From a virus: 40,353 bases of DNA. Both the position numbers and the translations under genes were made by a program. The stretch lies in the IMG/VR virus record IMGVR_UViG_3300006030_000044, positions 1 through 40,353 of that record; one strand, 5' to 3'. Shown in pieces: positions 25,681 through 32,131 of the stretch; positions within the stretch are counted from its first letter, which is position 1; the number at the start of each line of letters is the position of its first letter. A model generated the notes under the pieces. The model did no database searches. It had not been told where the DNA came from and saw only the letters and a program-made list of their open reading frames with translations.

Positions 25681-26043
25681 TTATTTGTCCTTTTTAAACA
25701 TTTTCAAGTCAGCTTCATCAATCATAGACAATCTCTTCAACAACTTAACATTCTCAAGTTTAACATTTTGCATAGTTATTCTGTGTCCGCCAGTTACTAT
25801 ACCTTGCTCATTTACATCGTAAAGAAACAAAGTTGTTGACATCCAACCAATCCGAACAATTCTCGCTGGGTTTTTAGAACCGTCCCAGAAGATAAGAACA
25901 TCATCCTCTTTTAAGCCAGAAGTCATTCTAAAAATAAGACTCTTGACAATATTGATTATAAATTCTTTAAAAAGCAAAGAGGCTACGCCAGCGACAAGAA
26001 GCACTGAGTTCTCAGAAATGAATGCATTAAATTCTTTTTCCAT
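25681..26043 (-). CDS. minimal MscS-like membrane protein
   Basis: A 120-residue protein: one or two hydrophobic stretches (about residues 13-40, SVLLVAGVASLLFKEFIINI) followed by a beta domain with LKEDDVLIFWDGS, ARIVRIGWMSTTLFLYD and HRITMQNVKLENV. The order, 'ddvI.w.g..g.V..I.wm.T.l...d...i.iPN..l', closely follows the middle (Lsm-like) domain of MscS mechanosensitive channels, with the pore helix just before it. Full MscS is about 280 residues, so this would be a minimal version lacking the C-terminal cage. It is the first gene of the minus-strand block, preceded by GTGTAAA and divergent from the phosphoesterase operon. A membrane role is inferred. Confidence 0.6.
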   Translation of the reverse strand: MEKEFNAFISENSVLLVAGVASLLFKEFIINIVKSLIFRMTSGLKEDDVLIFWDGSKNPARIVRIGWMSTTLFLYDVNEQGIVTGGHRITMQNVKLENVKLLKRLSMIDEADLKMFKKDK

Positions 26044-26051
26044 CTAAATCT

Positions 26052-26058
26052 TTTACAC
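26052..26058 (-). promoter_or_regulatory. GTGTAAA element before the MscS-like gene
   Basis: GTGTAAA lies 8 nt before the ATG. A TTGTCA-N17-TGTAAA reading is also possible, so this copy may have a -35 box, unlike most others. It opens the minus-strand block. Confidence 0.45.
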
Positions 26059-26073
26059 TTTTCTCAAAACCTA

Positions 26074-26101
26074 TTGACAAATGAAAAAAATTAAGTAAAA
26101 T
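26074..26101 (+). promoter_or_regulatory. promoter, predicted leaderless (26109 gene)
   Basis: TTGACA, 16-bp spacer, TAAAAT. The ATG of the phosphoesterase gene begins 7 nt after the -10 box, where transcription is expected to start. It is close to the sigma-70 consensus and is the best-matching member of the 16-bp-spacer series. Confidence 0.85.
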
Positions 26102-26108
26102 AATATTT

Positions 26109-26798
26109 ATGACTAGATTAGTCGTAATGTCAGACACACATGGCTCTCATCTTGGGGTACAAGTTCCAGATGGAGATGTTTTAATCCATTGCGGAGATTT
26201 CTGTTCTCATGGCCAATACATTGATGCATTAAAATTCGTCAATTGGTTTGGCACGCACCCGCACAAGCATAAAATTTTCATTGCTGGTAATCACGATCTT
26301 TATTTTGAACAAGGCAACCCTTCTGACATAGATTCTTTTTTGAGGACTATGCCTGACGGAGTTCACTATCTTCAAGATTCTGGAATTGAACTGGAGGGTT
26401 TGAAGTTTTGGGGTAGTCCTGTGCAGCCCACTTTTTTTAATTGGGCTTTTAATCGTGATCGTGGCGAACCAATTAAAAAGCACTGGGACATGATCCCTAA
26501 AGGAACTGATGTTCTTATCACTCATGGTCCACCGCATAAAATGTGCGATGTCGCTCCTCAAGCAAAAGGTTTCTATAAACATGTTGGCTGCGTCGATTTA
26601 TTTGAGGCTACTTTAAGAGTCCAACCAAAACTTCATGTATTTGGACATATCCACTTTTCTGGTGGAAGTAGTTTTGTTATGCCAAAAACAATTTACGCAA
26701 ATGCTTCTCTTCTCGACGAATCGTATATGCCAGCCAATAAACCTTTGGTAATTGATGTTGACAAAGACAAAAAATTCTCTATAGTAACCGTAACATGA
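26109..26798 (+). CDS. calcineurin-like metallophosphoesterase
   Basis: The protein has 229 residues. All the usual metal-site motifs are present: MSDTHGSH (D9, H11), DVLIHCGDF (D30), AGNHDLYF (N61, H62), ITHGPPH near residue 140 and FGHIHFSG near residue 178. The family hydrolyses phosphomonoesters or phosphodiesters with two metal ions. The substrate cannot be read from sequence; nucleotide or RNA end processing is common in phages. It is the first gene of the plus-strand operon, directly after a strong promoter and with no leader. Its TGA overlaps the next ATG. Confidence 0.9.
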   Translation: MTRLVVMSDTHGSHLGVQVPDGDVLIHCGDFCSHGQYIDALKFVNWFGTHPHKHKIFIAGNHDLYFEQGNPSDIDSFLRTMPDGVHYLQDSGIELEGLKFWGSPVQPTFFNWAFNRDRGEPIKKHWDMIPKGTDVLITHGPPHKMCDVAPQAKGFYKHVGCVDLFEATLRVQPKLHVFGHIHFSGGSSFVMPKTIYANASLLDESYMPANKPLVIDVDKDKKFSIVTVT

Positions 26799-26995
26799 AA
26801 TCCAAAAAGAAATTAAAAGTCAGCCGCGAAGTTTACATGGAAGACCTTGAGGCGATCCACAATAGAGTCTTTGAAGAACTGCAAAGACGAGATATTTGGT
26901 TTGATTCCGTAACGGCAGACAATAAATTCAGCGATGGCTTGATGGAATTTCTAGAAAAATCTTTTGATTCTCCAGATTATAAGAATTACAATTAA
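26795..26995 (+). CDS. small hypothetical protein
   Basis: A 66-residue, charged and helical protein beginning MKSKKKLKVSREVYMEDLEA and ending FDSPDYKNYN. Its ATG overlaps the upstream stop (ATGA), which supports translation. No domain is recognised. It is a small cytoplasmic phage protein of the early operon. Confidence 0.6.
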   Translation: MKSKKKLKVSREVYMEDLEAIHNRVFEELQRRDIWFDSVTADNKFSDGLMEFLEKSFDSPDYKNYN

Positions 26996-26997
26996 GC

Positions 26998-27231
26998 ATG
27001 AACGGTAAAGGATCTAAGCCCAGACCATTCTCAGTCTCTCAAGAGGAATTCCAAAAAAACTGGGATGAAATTTTTGCTAAAAAAGCTACTGTTCCAGTAA
27101 AAACTCTTGACAACGGCGATCAATTCATTGAGATTCCTCAAGTCTTGATGGATGGTTTAGGTTGGAAGGTTGGCGACGAAATCATTTGGACCGACCAATC
27201 TGACGGGACATTCAAATTAACCAAAAAATAA
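26998..27231 (+). CDS. small protein with AbrB/MazE-like C-terminus
   Basis: The protein has 77 residues. The N-terminus (MNGKGSKPRPFSVSQEEFQK, then NWDEIFAKK) is a recurring start in T4-related and marine phage proteins. The C-terminal 40 residues (DQFIEIPQVLMDGLGWKVGD then EIIWTDQSDGTFKLTKK) match the swapped-hairpin AbrB/MazE-type DNA-binding fold, in which two copies form one domain. A regulatory DNA-binding role is inferred. The gene follows the previous one after 2 bp and precedes the next by 1 bp. Confidence 0.65.
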   Translation: MNGKGSKPRPFSVSQEEFQKNWDEIFAKKATVPVKTLDNGDQFIEIPQVLMDGLGWKVGDEIIWTDQSDGTFKLTKK

Positions 27232-27232
27232 T

Positions 27233-27814
27233 ATGGGCATGTTCGACACTATCTCTGTTTCGGGTGATCTTCCTTTCTCACAGGAAATGATCGACCTTGG
27301 TATTGATAAAAACAACTTGTCATTCCAAACAAAAGATTTGGACTGCACCATGTCGCATTACATCATTCAAAATGGCGAACTGTTTGAGGAAAAATACAAG
27401 ACAGAAGAATGGATTGCTGGAGATCCTACTGCAAAAAGCATTATGGATAGAATTGGCTTCATGGAAAGAAAAGGTCCATATTTTGATAAAGTAAATTTCC
27501 ACGGAGAGATTTATTTTTATGAATTTCTAATGAATGTTCAAGATAAATGGGATTGCTGGGTGGAATTTAAAGCGGTATTCACTGACGGCAAACTGCAAAA
27601 GCTTGAACTGTTTAAGTTTGATAAGACCGACAATGCAGAAAGAAAAGCTCGCGATGCTGAAATGAAGGAAAAAATAGAAAAAGAACAAAAGCGTTGGATC
27701 AATAAATATTTCTTTTATACTAAATTCTATCGTTTCTTGCATTATAAAATATGGATAAATTTTTGGGATATGGTCGAAAGATTCGCCAGCAAAATGAGGT
27801 GCTTATACATATGA
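27233..27814 (+). CDS. hypothetical protein of the 'MGMFDTI' phage family
   Basis: A 193-residue protein. It begins MGMFDTISVSGDLPFSQEMI and contains LSFQTKDLDCTMSHYIIQNG, a start and motif seen repeatedly in phage proteins of unknown function. The middle has FHGEIYFYEF and WDCWVEFKAVFTDGKL, likely beta-sheet, and the C-terminus is a basic/aromatic helix (WINKYFFYTKFYRFLHYKIW). It overlaps the next gene by 4 bp (ATGA). The C-terminal 50 residues contain many aromatic residues, so membrane association is possible. I cannot give a function. Confidence 0.65.
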   Translation: MGMFDTISVSGDLPFSQEMIDLGIDKNNLSFQTKDLDCTMSHYIIQNGELFEEKYKTEEWIAGDPTAKSIMDRIGFMERKGPYFDKVNFHGEIYFYEFLMNVQDKWDCWVEFKAVFTDGKLQKLELFKFDKTDNAERKARDAEMKEKIEKEQKRWINKYFFYTKFYRFLHYKIWINFWDMVERFASKMRCLYI

Positions 27815-28407
27815 AAGATATAAAAATAGAAACAAAAAGGGTTTGGTATTGGCCAACTGAGACTTACATTAAACCATTCGCTCTTTCTATGGAAGATTGG
27901 GAAACGTTTGATAATAAGATCAAAAAGAATTACCCAGTTCAATATTTCTTTAGAGAATTTATTGCTATGGAGTATTGGGTATTGAAAACAAAAATCAATG
28001 ATTTTTGGTGGAAGTTAAAACATTATGTCAAAAACCCAAGAACAGAGATGAGGAACATTGTGTTTCCTTCTCGCTACGAAGACTTGCCAGAAATCATTAT
28101 AAATTTTAATATCCAAACTATAAAAGAGCTTGTTGAGCGCGAAAAGTATTTTGAGCATTTCGAATCTCAACTTAAAGCAAGGAATAAGAGGGGTCAATTC
28201 GAAAGAGACTTAAAAAAATATTATCATTATGTTACCATAACCAGAGAAGAAATGATGAAAGAAGTTTCTGATCTGCTTAACGAAAATTACGAATTACCTT
28301 TTGAGAAAAGGCGCGACACATGGAGTAAAAAAATAAAAAAGATTGAAAAGCTTGATGAAGAAATGATCATATGGGTAGCTAAGTATAGACAATATTTTTG
28401 GACATGA
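27811..28407 (+). CDS. hypothetical aromatic-rich protein
   Basis: A 198-residue protein from the ATG at 27811, chosen because it overlaps the previous stop (ATGA) and has a GAGGTG ribosome-binding site 9 nt upstream; an in-frame ATG at 27751 would overlap the previous gene by 64 bp. It has many Trp, Tyr, Phe and Lys residues (KRVWYWPTETYIKPFALSME; INDFWWKLKHYVKNP) and a helical, charged C-terminus. No family motif is recognised. Confidence 0.6.
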   Translation: MKDIKIETKRVWYWPTETYIKPFALSMEDWETFDNKIKKNYPVQYFFREFIAMEYWVLKTKINDFWWKLKHYVKNPRTEMRNIVFPSRYEDLPEIIINFNIQTIKELVEREKYFEHFESQLKARNKRGQFERDLKKYYHYVTITREEMMKEVSDLLNENYELPFEKRRDTWSKKIKKIEKLDEEMIIWVAKYRQYFWT

Positions 28408-28589
28408 CCCAGCATATAATTAGATATCTTTTTATGCCAGTAAGGGCTTGCATTGGTCTAGTTTTAGCCGCTATAATGACAGTAGTATTTTTACTTGGAG
28501 CTTGCCTGTATCCTAATGCTGGCAAAGATTACAAAGAATCGCTATATTCAATTTTAAGATTTGTAAGGAACGGCATAGAAAGCTACTAG
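28404..28589 (+). CDS. small membrane protein
   Basis: A 61-residue protein starting at the ATG at 28404, which overlaps the upstream TGA. One clear membrane segment (about residues 9-33, LFMPVRACIGLVLAAIMTVV then FLLGACLY) is followed by a short basic tail ending RFVRNGIESY. It could be a membrane effector, superinfection or lysis accessory protein, but nothing in the sequence decides this. Confidence 0.6.
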   Translation: MTQHIIRYLFMPVRACIGLVLAAIMTVVFLLGACLYPNAGKDYKESLYSILRFVRNGIESY

Positions 28590-28602
28590 TGTAAACTAGT
28601 AG
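28583..28602. repeat. perfect inverted repeat at the HAD-gene promoter site
   Basis: CTACTAGTGTAAACTAGTAG: two 8-nt arms around GTAA. It ends 1 bp before an in-frame ATG (28603) and contains the GTGTAAA element. The symmetry suggests an operator or a hairpin at an RNA 5' end. Confidence 0.6.
28589..28595 (+). promoter_or_regulatory. GTGTAAA element inside the inverted repeat
   Basis: GTGTAAA lies within the inverted repeat at 28583-28602, 91 nt before the chosen start of the HAD phosphatase. A transcript starting near 28603 would carry a leader of about 85 nt. It is one of the nine element copies that do not depend on a stop codon. Confidence 0.35.
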
Positions 28603-28686
28603 ATGGCCCAGTTACAATATCCTACCATCTACATCGATCCGAGAGATGGATATAATATTTATCATTTTTATTTAAGGAATAAAGAC

Positions 28687-29235
28687 ATGAAGCCATACAT
28701 ATTCGTTGATTTAGACGAGACGTTAATTCACACTTATGATTATCATGAAACACCATGCAAGTGTGCGGTGCCAGTGACAGTTGAAGACAATGAGTATAAA
28801 ACATCCCTGAGACCCGGCGCAAAGGAGTTTCTCGCTAAACTGCGCGAGATCGGGGAGGTTCGCATGTTGACTATTGCTACTTATGAGTATGCAAAGGTGA
28901 TGAATGCGCTTTTTGAATTTAATTTCGCGCTGGATGACATTTATGCTCGCGAGCATATCCAATCTCCATCAATTAATTTGGAGCCAGCAGAGTTTGTTTA
29001 TCTGTTTGATAATTTGCCACTTAGAGAGAATCGCCGCAAGGTAGAGTTTCTCCGTTGCGTAACCATAAATAAAGTCCCAAGCTATATTCAAGTTAAGGAA
29101 TATCGCGGGGGCCAACGCTTTCCCCTTGACCAAGAAGAAATTGACCGTTTAACTAAAACTTTATATGGATCTAACTCAATTACTACAGAGGATACCGAAG
29201 GAACATTACACACTTCACGAAGGGAAACTGATTAA
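28687..29235 (+). CDS. HAD-superfamily phosphatase (FCP1/NIF-like)
   Basis: A 182-residue protein from the ATG at 28687, preferred because AAGGA lies about 9 nt upstream and the HAD motif then sits at the N-terminus as usual: VDLDETL with D8 and D10 as nucleophile and acid/base. An upstream in-frame ATG at 28603 would add 28 residues. LRPGAKEFLAKL and FVYLFDNLP (motif 4-like) complete the FCP1/NIF-like pattern. Such enzymes remove phosphate from proteins or small molecules; here the target is unknown. The gene is preceded by a palindrome and a GTGTAAA element. Confidence 0.82.
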   Translation: MKPYIFVDLDETLIHTYDYHETPCKCAVPVTVEDNEYKTSLRPGAKEFLAKLREIGEVRMLTIATYEYAKVMNALFEFNFALDDIYAREHIQSPSINLEPAEFVYLFDNLPLRENRRKVEFLRCVTINKVPSYIQVKEYRGGQRFPLDQEEIDRLTKTLYGSNSITTEDTEGTLHTSRRETD

Positions 29236-29264
29236 GGTTGAAGATTTACTGAATCAAAAAAATA

Positions 29265-29813
29265 GTGAACTACAAAATAGTAAGCGGATATACAAAAAAC
29301 ACTCCTTACGAAAAAGAAATAAATAATTTAAGAATTTCTTTAAAACAGTTTGGATTTACTGATGAACATTTAGTGCCTTTTGAAAATAAAGGCACATGGG
29401 AAAAAAACTGTCAATATAAAGCCTATATAATAAAAGAAAAGCTTAAACAGTTAAATACCCCGGTGGTTTGGCTTGACGCAGATGCTGTTTTAAAAAAATC
29501 TCCAGACATTTTCTGTCAAATCAATGAGGATCTTGGTTTGTGTTTTTATCGCCAAGAGTTAATGTCTGGGACATTATTTTTTAAGCCCACTGAAAATAAT
29601 TTTAAATTATTAGACGAGTGGATAAAACTAAATAATGAAAATCCCCAAAAATGGGATCAAAAAGTTTTGCAGCAAATCGTAAATAATTGGAAGATAAATT
29701 ACTATAAACTTCCGCTTTCGTATTGTAAAATAGACTATATCAAGACTAATGAAATTGTTATTGGGCAAAATCAAGCTAGTAGAAGATTTAAAAAAATAAT
29801 AAATAAAAAATGA
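29265..29813 (+). CDS. glycosyltransferase-like protein
   Basis: The protein has 182 residues and a GTG start at 29265. A DxD motif lies in VVWLDADAVL (residues 71-73), followed by SGTLFFKPTENNFKLLDEWI and a WDQKVLQQIV segment. This order matches GT-A-fold nucleotide-sugar transferases, which transfer a sugar to an acceptor such as DNA or a glycan. The acceptor cannot be inferred. The stop TGA overlaps the next ATG. The gene starts 29 bp after the HAD phosphatase stop and is AT-rich, like the rest of this operon. Confidence 0.75.
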   Translation: MNYKIVSGYTKNTPYEKEINNLRISLKQFGFTDEHLVPFENKGTWEKNCQYKAYIIKEKLKQLNTPVVWLDADAVLKKSPDIFCQINEDLGLCFYRQELMSGTLFFKPTENNFKLLDEWIKLNNENPQKWDQKVLQQIVNNWKINYYKLPLSYCKIDYIKTNEIVIGQNQASRRFKKIINKK

Positions 29814-29911
29814 AATTCGACACTAAGAGTGAGCGCTTTCAATTTGTTTTAATGATTTTAGCAATCATCGCTGATGTTGCCCTTATAATTAATATTATTC
29901 ATCATTGGTAA
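29810..29911 (+). CDS. 33-residue membrane peptide
   Basis: The ATG overlaps the upstream stop (ATGA). It encodes MKFDTKSERFQFVLMILAII, then ADVALIINIIHHW, one likely transmembrane helix. It is too short for most ORF callers. Small membrane peptides of this kind are frequent in phage operons; a specific function is not visible. Confidence 0.55.
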   Translation: MKFDTKSERFQFVLMILAIIADVALIINIIHHW

Positions 29912-29954
29912 AATGACCCTCCCCGGTTTCCCGGTTCACCTAAACAAATAGAAT

Positions 29955-29970
29955 TGGGGAATTTTCCCCA
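29955..29970 (+). terminator. weak hairpin, possible terminator
   Basis: TGGGGAATTTTCCCCA followed by TTTTC. The same 15-nt core (GGGGAATTTTCCCCA) recurs at 38171-38185. The stem is short (5 bp), so terminator activity is uncertain. Confidence 0.3.
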
Positions 29971-29993
29971 TTTTCTATAAATGGGGGCGTGGG

Positions 29994-30000
29994 GTGTAAA
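29994..30000 (+). promoter_or_regulatory. GTGTAAA element before a 30-residue peptide gene
   Basis: GTGTAAATATCCCC lies directly before the GTG start at 30008, with 7 nt between. A TATAAAT sequence, similar to a T4 late promoter, lies a further 12 bp upstream. Confidence 0.4.
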
Positions 30001-30007
30001 TATCCCC

Positions 30008-30100
30008 GTGAAGAAGAACAACGATCTAGAAACAGATTGGTTGATTATTGTTCTTATATTGATGCTTACAGTAGGCTATCTTGCGATAGTTAAGAAATAG
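30008..30100 (+). CDS. 30-residue membrane peptide (GTG start)
   Basis: From the GTG at 30008: VKKNNDLETDWLIIVLILML, then TVGYLAIVKK, one membrane helix flanked by lysines. The stop abuts the stop of the opposing gene (0-bp gap), so the two genes converge. The start choice rests on the GTGTAAA element just upstream and the lack of an ATG. Confidence 0.45.
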   Translation: MKKNNDLETDWLIIVLILMLTVGYLAIVKK

Positions 30101-30310
30101 TTACGCTTTAAGAGTTTGTAACTGTTTAAGTATAAACAAAGCTTTATCGAAATTGCCGCAATCAATTGCCATTATTAATGCTTTTTTAAGTTCATCTATC
30201 TTCTCCACATCCCCAAACCAATCAGCGGCCTTTGATACTGAACCTAAAGTTGAGTTCTTTTCATACATTCTTGCTACTGCTCCTAAACCCATGTCCGAAT
30301 TGATTCTCAT
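30101..30310 (-). CDS. small helical protein
   Basis: A 69-residue protein from the ATG at 30310 (MRINSDMGLGAVARMYEKNS), preferred because a GTGTAAA element lies 7 nt upstream; the longer reading frame adds a low-complexity N-terminus with no ribosome-binding site. The middle WFGDVEKIDELKKALIMAID is helical. No domain is recognised. It converges with the peptide gene at 30100. Confidence 0.6.
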   Translation of the reverse strand: MRINSDMGLGAVARMYEKNSTLGSVSKAADWFGDVEKIDELKKALIMAIDCGNFDKALFILKQLQTLKA

Positions 30311-30535
30311 ACTTCTTTTTACACCCCCAATAACGTATCGTATATAACACATTAAGCCCCCACAGCCCCCATAGATGCATAGTATAGTATACATATAAAG
30401 GGATAAAGATAGATATAGAAGAAGATAAAGAGATAGTTTAGGGTATTTAAAATTGGGGTAGAGCGGACTAAATACCACCCCCCCCGCGCCCCCACGGAAA
30501 CGCGGGTCGCGATTTTTAATTAATGGGGGAGGGTG
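30311..30535. other. intergenic stretch with one GTGTAAA element
   Basis: It contains GTGTAAA at 30318-30324 (minus strand) for the preceding gene, then AT-rich sequence with TATAAAG and TATAGTATAC repeats, and a CCCGCG/CGCGGG dyad near 30483-30506. Nothing else is supported. Confidence 0.4.
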
Positions 30536-30718
30536 TCACCTACCCCACACCAAGTCGGGCAAGTAAACTTTTTCGAATTCGAATAGCTCTTCACCTTCTA
30601 GCTCTGTTCCATCTTCGAACTTCGCCCACTCAATCCAAGAGCCATCACCGCAATCACCTTCGACGTGCAGCTTGTAATCTTCGACCACCTTACCGTTGAT
30701 AATCATTTTGTTTTTCAT
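30536..30718 (-). CDS. small acidic protein, leaderless
   Basis: A 60-residue acidic protein from the ATG at 30718 (MKNKMIINGKVVEDYKLHVE), chosen because it lies exactly 6 nt after a -10 box. An ATG 18 nt upstream would fall inside the promoter. It contains GDGSWIEWAKFEDGTELEGE and ends VYLPDLVWGR. No family is recognised. Confidence 0.65.
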   Translation of the reverse strand: MKNKMIINGKVVEDYKLHVEGDCGDGSWIEWAKFEDGTELEGEELFEFEKVYLPDLVWGR

Positions 30719-30724
30719 GCTGCT

Positions 30725-30752
30725 AAGATAGCACACGCGCCCCGCATTGCAA
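30725..30752 (-). promoter_or_regulatory. promoter, predicted leaderless (30718 gene)
   Basis: TTGCAA, 16-bp spacer, TATCTT, then AGCAGC and ATG. Transcription should start at the first base of the start codon. Confidence 0.8.
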
Positions 30753-30774
30753 GGAATTTTTTATCTTTTTCTTC

Positions 30775-30799
30775 GCCCTTGCGTAAGTAACGCAAGGGC
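30775..30799. repeat. strong hairpin after the GP88 gene
   Basis: GCCCTTGCGT and ACGCAAGGGC flank a 5-nt loop, a 10-bp stem 39 bp after the stop of the 30838 gene (minus direction). No T run follows on the minus strand, so it is not a classical terminator; it may still fold and stall or protect the RNA 3' end. Confidence 0.5.
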
Positions 30800-30837
30800 A
30801 AGGACTAAGAACAAAACAAGAGGGAAAAGCTCGGCGT

Positions 30838-31536
30838 TCACAGCGTTGCGGTCACGACAAACCCAGTTGCATCTTTTTTGCCTGCGCCTTTCGCCTTGAG
30901 GCCAACCACCACGTTGCGCTTGTCAAGGAAACGCAAGTCGCTTTCGTCACCGTTCACCACGGGAAACCCTTCCCACGTTGGGGGAAGGTAGTTCGCGAAC
31001 ACAACCGCCACGTTGCCACCTGCGCGGAGAACGTCGATTGCTTGCGCTTCGTTGCTTTCGCTGCGCGAGAAAGTCAAATGGTAATTGCTCGGCATTGCGC
31101 CCTTGGCAAATTGCAAGGCACGAATCGGACTCTTCGAATAGTCATAGAACTGCACGGAAGGGAACGCAGCGAACACGCCCAGCCGCTCCCACGCAATGTC
31201 GCTTGTACCGTTCAAGCGAACACAAGCGCGCATCCCTTGCTTTTCACAGTTTGCAACGAATGCGCGGATGTCAGCGAAGAGAAGAGCCTTGAAGGTCGCG
31301 AAGTCATCGAAAAATAATTGAGTGCGCCGAATGCGCGCTTGCTGCACGTTGGACATCTTACCACGCCCCGCCGTGTAGAGGCACGCAAGCGTGCATCCAG
31401 CTGACCGATGCGTGCAAACTTCGCCGCGCCCAGCTTGGCGCGCTGGCGCAAGGTAGAGAATAGCCGTCAGCCATCCGAAAGCCTCGCCCTTGCTTGTCTT
31501 GGCATCTGCACCTACTGACAGGAGATTGAGTTTCAT
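30838..31536 (-). CDS. GP88-family phage protein
   Basis: A 232-residue protein from the ATG at 31536 (MKLNLLSVGADAKTSKGEAF). Its body, ILYLAPARQAGRGEVCTHRS, AGCTLACLYTAGRGKMSNVQ and VRLNGTSDIAWERLG, matches the 'GP88' family known from mycobacteriophages and many other phages, whose function is not established. The cysteine-rich start and the SDIAWERLG block are characteristic. The longer frame to 31812 has no family match and covers the promoter. The ATG sits 6 nt after the -10 box, so the mRNA should be leaderless. The family's role is unknown. Confidence 0.8.
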   Translation of the reverse strand: MKLNLLSVGADAKTSKGEAFGWLTAILYLAPARQAGRGEVCTHRSAGCTLACLYTAGRGKMSNVQQARIRRTQLFFDDFATFKALLFADIRAFVANCEKQGMRACVRLNGTSDIAWERLGVFAAFPSVQFYDYSKSPIRALQFAKGAMPSNYHLTFSRSESNEAQAIDVLRAGGNVAVVFANYLPPTWEGFPVVNGDESDLRFLDKRNVVVGLKAKGAGKKDATGFVVTATL

Positions 31537-31542
31537 GCGGGA

Positions 31543-31570
31543 AAGATACACGCAGCGCGCACACTTGCAA
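31543..31570 (-). promoter_or_regulatory. promoter, predicted leaderless (31536 gene)
   Basis: TTGCAA, 16-bp spacer, TATCTT, then TCCCGC and ATG. The TTGCAA box is a palindrome. The divergent plus-strand promoter for the gene at 31648 lies 43 bp away. Confidence 0.82.
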
Positions 31571-31571
31571 G

Positions 31572-31612
31572 AAAAAAATGCGAAAAAAAATCGAAAAAAA
31601 TGCGAAAAAAAA
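31572..31612. promoter_or_regulatory. four phased A-tracts between divergent promoters
   Basis: A-tracts of 7, 8, 7 and 8 nt begin at 31572, 31583, 31594 and 31605, an exact 11-bp period separated by TGCG or TCG. Phased A-tracts bend DNA toward one side, and the array ends 1 bp before the -35 box of the gene at 31648. Confidence 0.75.
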
Positions 31613-31613
31613 C

Positions 31614-31641
31614 TTGCGCGGGGCCGTTTTTCTGGTAAGGT
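31614..31641 (+). promoter_or_regulatory. promoter, predicted leaderless (31648 gene)
   Basis: TTGCGC, 16-bp spacer, TAAGGT, then AGCAGC and ATG. The A-tract array sits directly upstream, as an UP-element or bend would. Confidence 0.8.
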
Positions 31642-31647
31642 AGCAGC

Positions 31648-31842
31648 ATGAAAAAACAAATGCACTACGGTTGGGCGTCTCAGATAATTGCTCGCGGCGC
31701 GGATTGCGCTGCGGCCTTCGCTACCCAGCAAGCAAACGCAATGAGTGGCACCCACTTCGAAATTGCTAAAGCGTTGGGCGAGGAATATATAGTTGTTATA
31801 CCGAAGGGCCATATAACAATTGTGCGCTGGTTTCGTAAATAA
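31648..31842 (+). CDS. small paralogous protein A, leaderless
   Basis: A 64-residue protein (MKKQMHYGWASQIIARGADC, then AAAFATQQANAM; it ends IVRWFRK). It is a clear paralogue of the 61-residue protein at 32839-33024, sharing the Y.W.S.IIA.G..C, the central NAM/RAM helix end, EYIV and the RWFRK/RWFKK terminus. No known domain is recognised. The leaderless promoter just upstream fixes the start. Confidence 0.65.
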   Translation: MKKQMHYGWASQIIARGADCAAAFATQQANAMSGTHFEIAKALGEEYIVVIPKGHITIVRWFRK

Positions 31843-31852
31843 TATATAAGGG

Positions 31853-31967
31853 TTTATATAGCGCTATATAAATCCGGGCCAGGCCCGGTGAAAAACCCAA
31901 AATTTCGCGAGACGGTAAATTTTTTATTCGCCAGGTGCACCAGGCTAAGATTCCGGGCCAGGCCCGG
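31853..31967. repeat. cassette-end repeat, copy A (AT dyad plus paired GC palindromes)
   Basis: Begins with the perfect 20-bp palindrome TTTATATAGCGCTATATAAA, then CCGGGCCAGGCCCGG at 31874-31888 and again at 31953-31967. The 64-bp interior (including TTTCGCGAGA, TTTTTTATTCGCCAGGTGCA and CCAGGTGCACCAGG) is highly similar to copy B at 34081-34215, which has the same 79-bp palindrome spacing. Confidence 0.85.
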
Positions 31968-31998
31968 CCCCGCGCCAGGCGCGTGTCAAGAAAAAAAA

Positions 31999-32059
31999 AT
32001 GTTCCACGCAGAAAAAAATGTTCCACGAAAATGTTCCACGATGCGCGAAATGTTCCACA
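31999..32059 (+). promoter_or_regulatory. four TGTTCCACG boxes (parS-half-site-like)
   Basis: TGTTCCACG occurs at about 31999, 32018 and 32031, and TGTTCCACA at 32051, all in the same orientation, spaced about 19, 13 and 20 bp. They lie between the palindrome and the A-tracts of the 32132 promoter. Each is identical or nearly identical to the left half of chromosomal parS sites. Confidence 0.7.
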
Positions 32060-32096
32060 CTCTGAAAAAAAATCTGAAAAAAATCTGAAAAAAAAG

Positions 32097-32124
32097 TTGA
32101 CCGCACCGAAAAAAGTTTCATTCT
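32097..32124 (+). promoter_or_regulatory. promoter, predicted leaderless (32132 gene)
   Basis: TTGACC, 16-bp spacer, CATTCT, then CTCTCTC and ATG. Three A-tracts (starting 32065, 32077 and 32088) lie immediately upstream. The weak -10 suggests a need for an activator or another sigma factor. Confidence 0.75.
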
Positions 32125-32131
32125 CTCTCTC

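Noticed and set aside
30838-31812. Longer form of the GP88 protein starting at 31812
   Set aside because: The added 92 residues match nothing and cross the promoter and the divergent gene; family similarity begins at the 31536 ATG.
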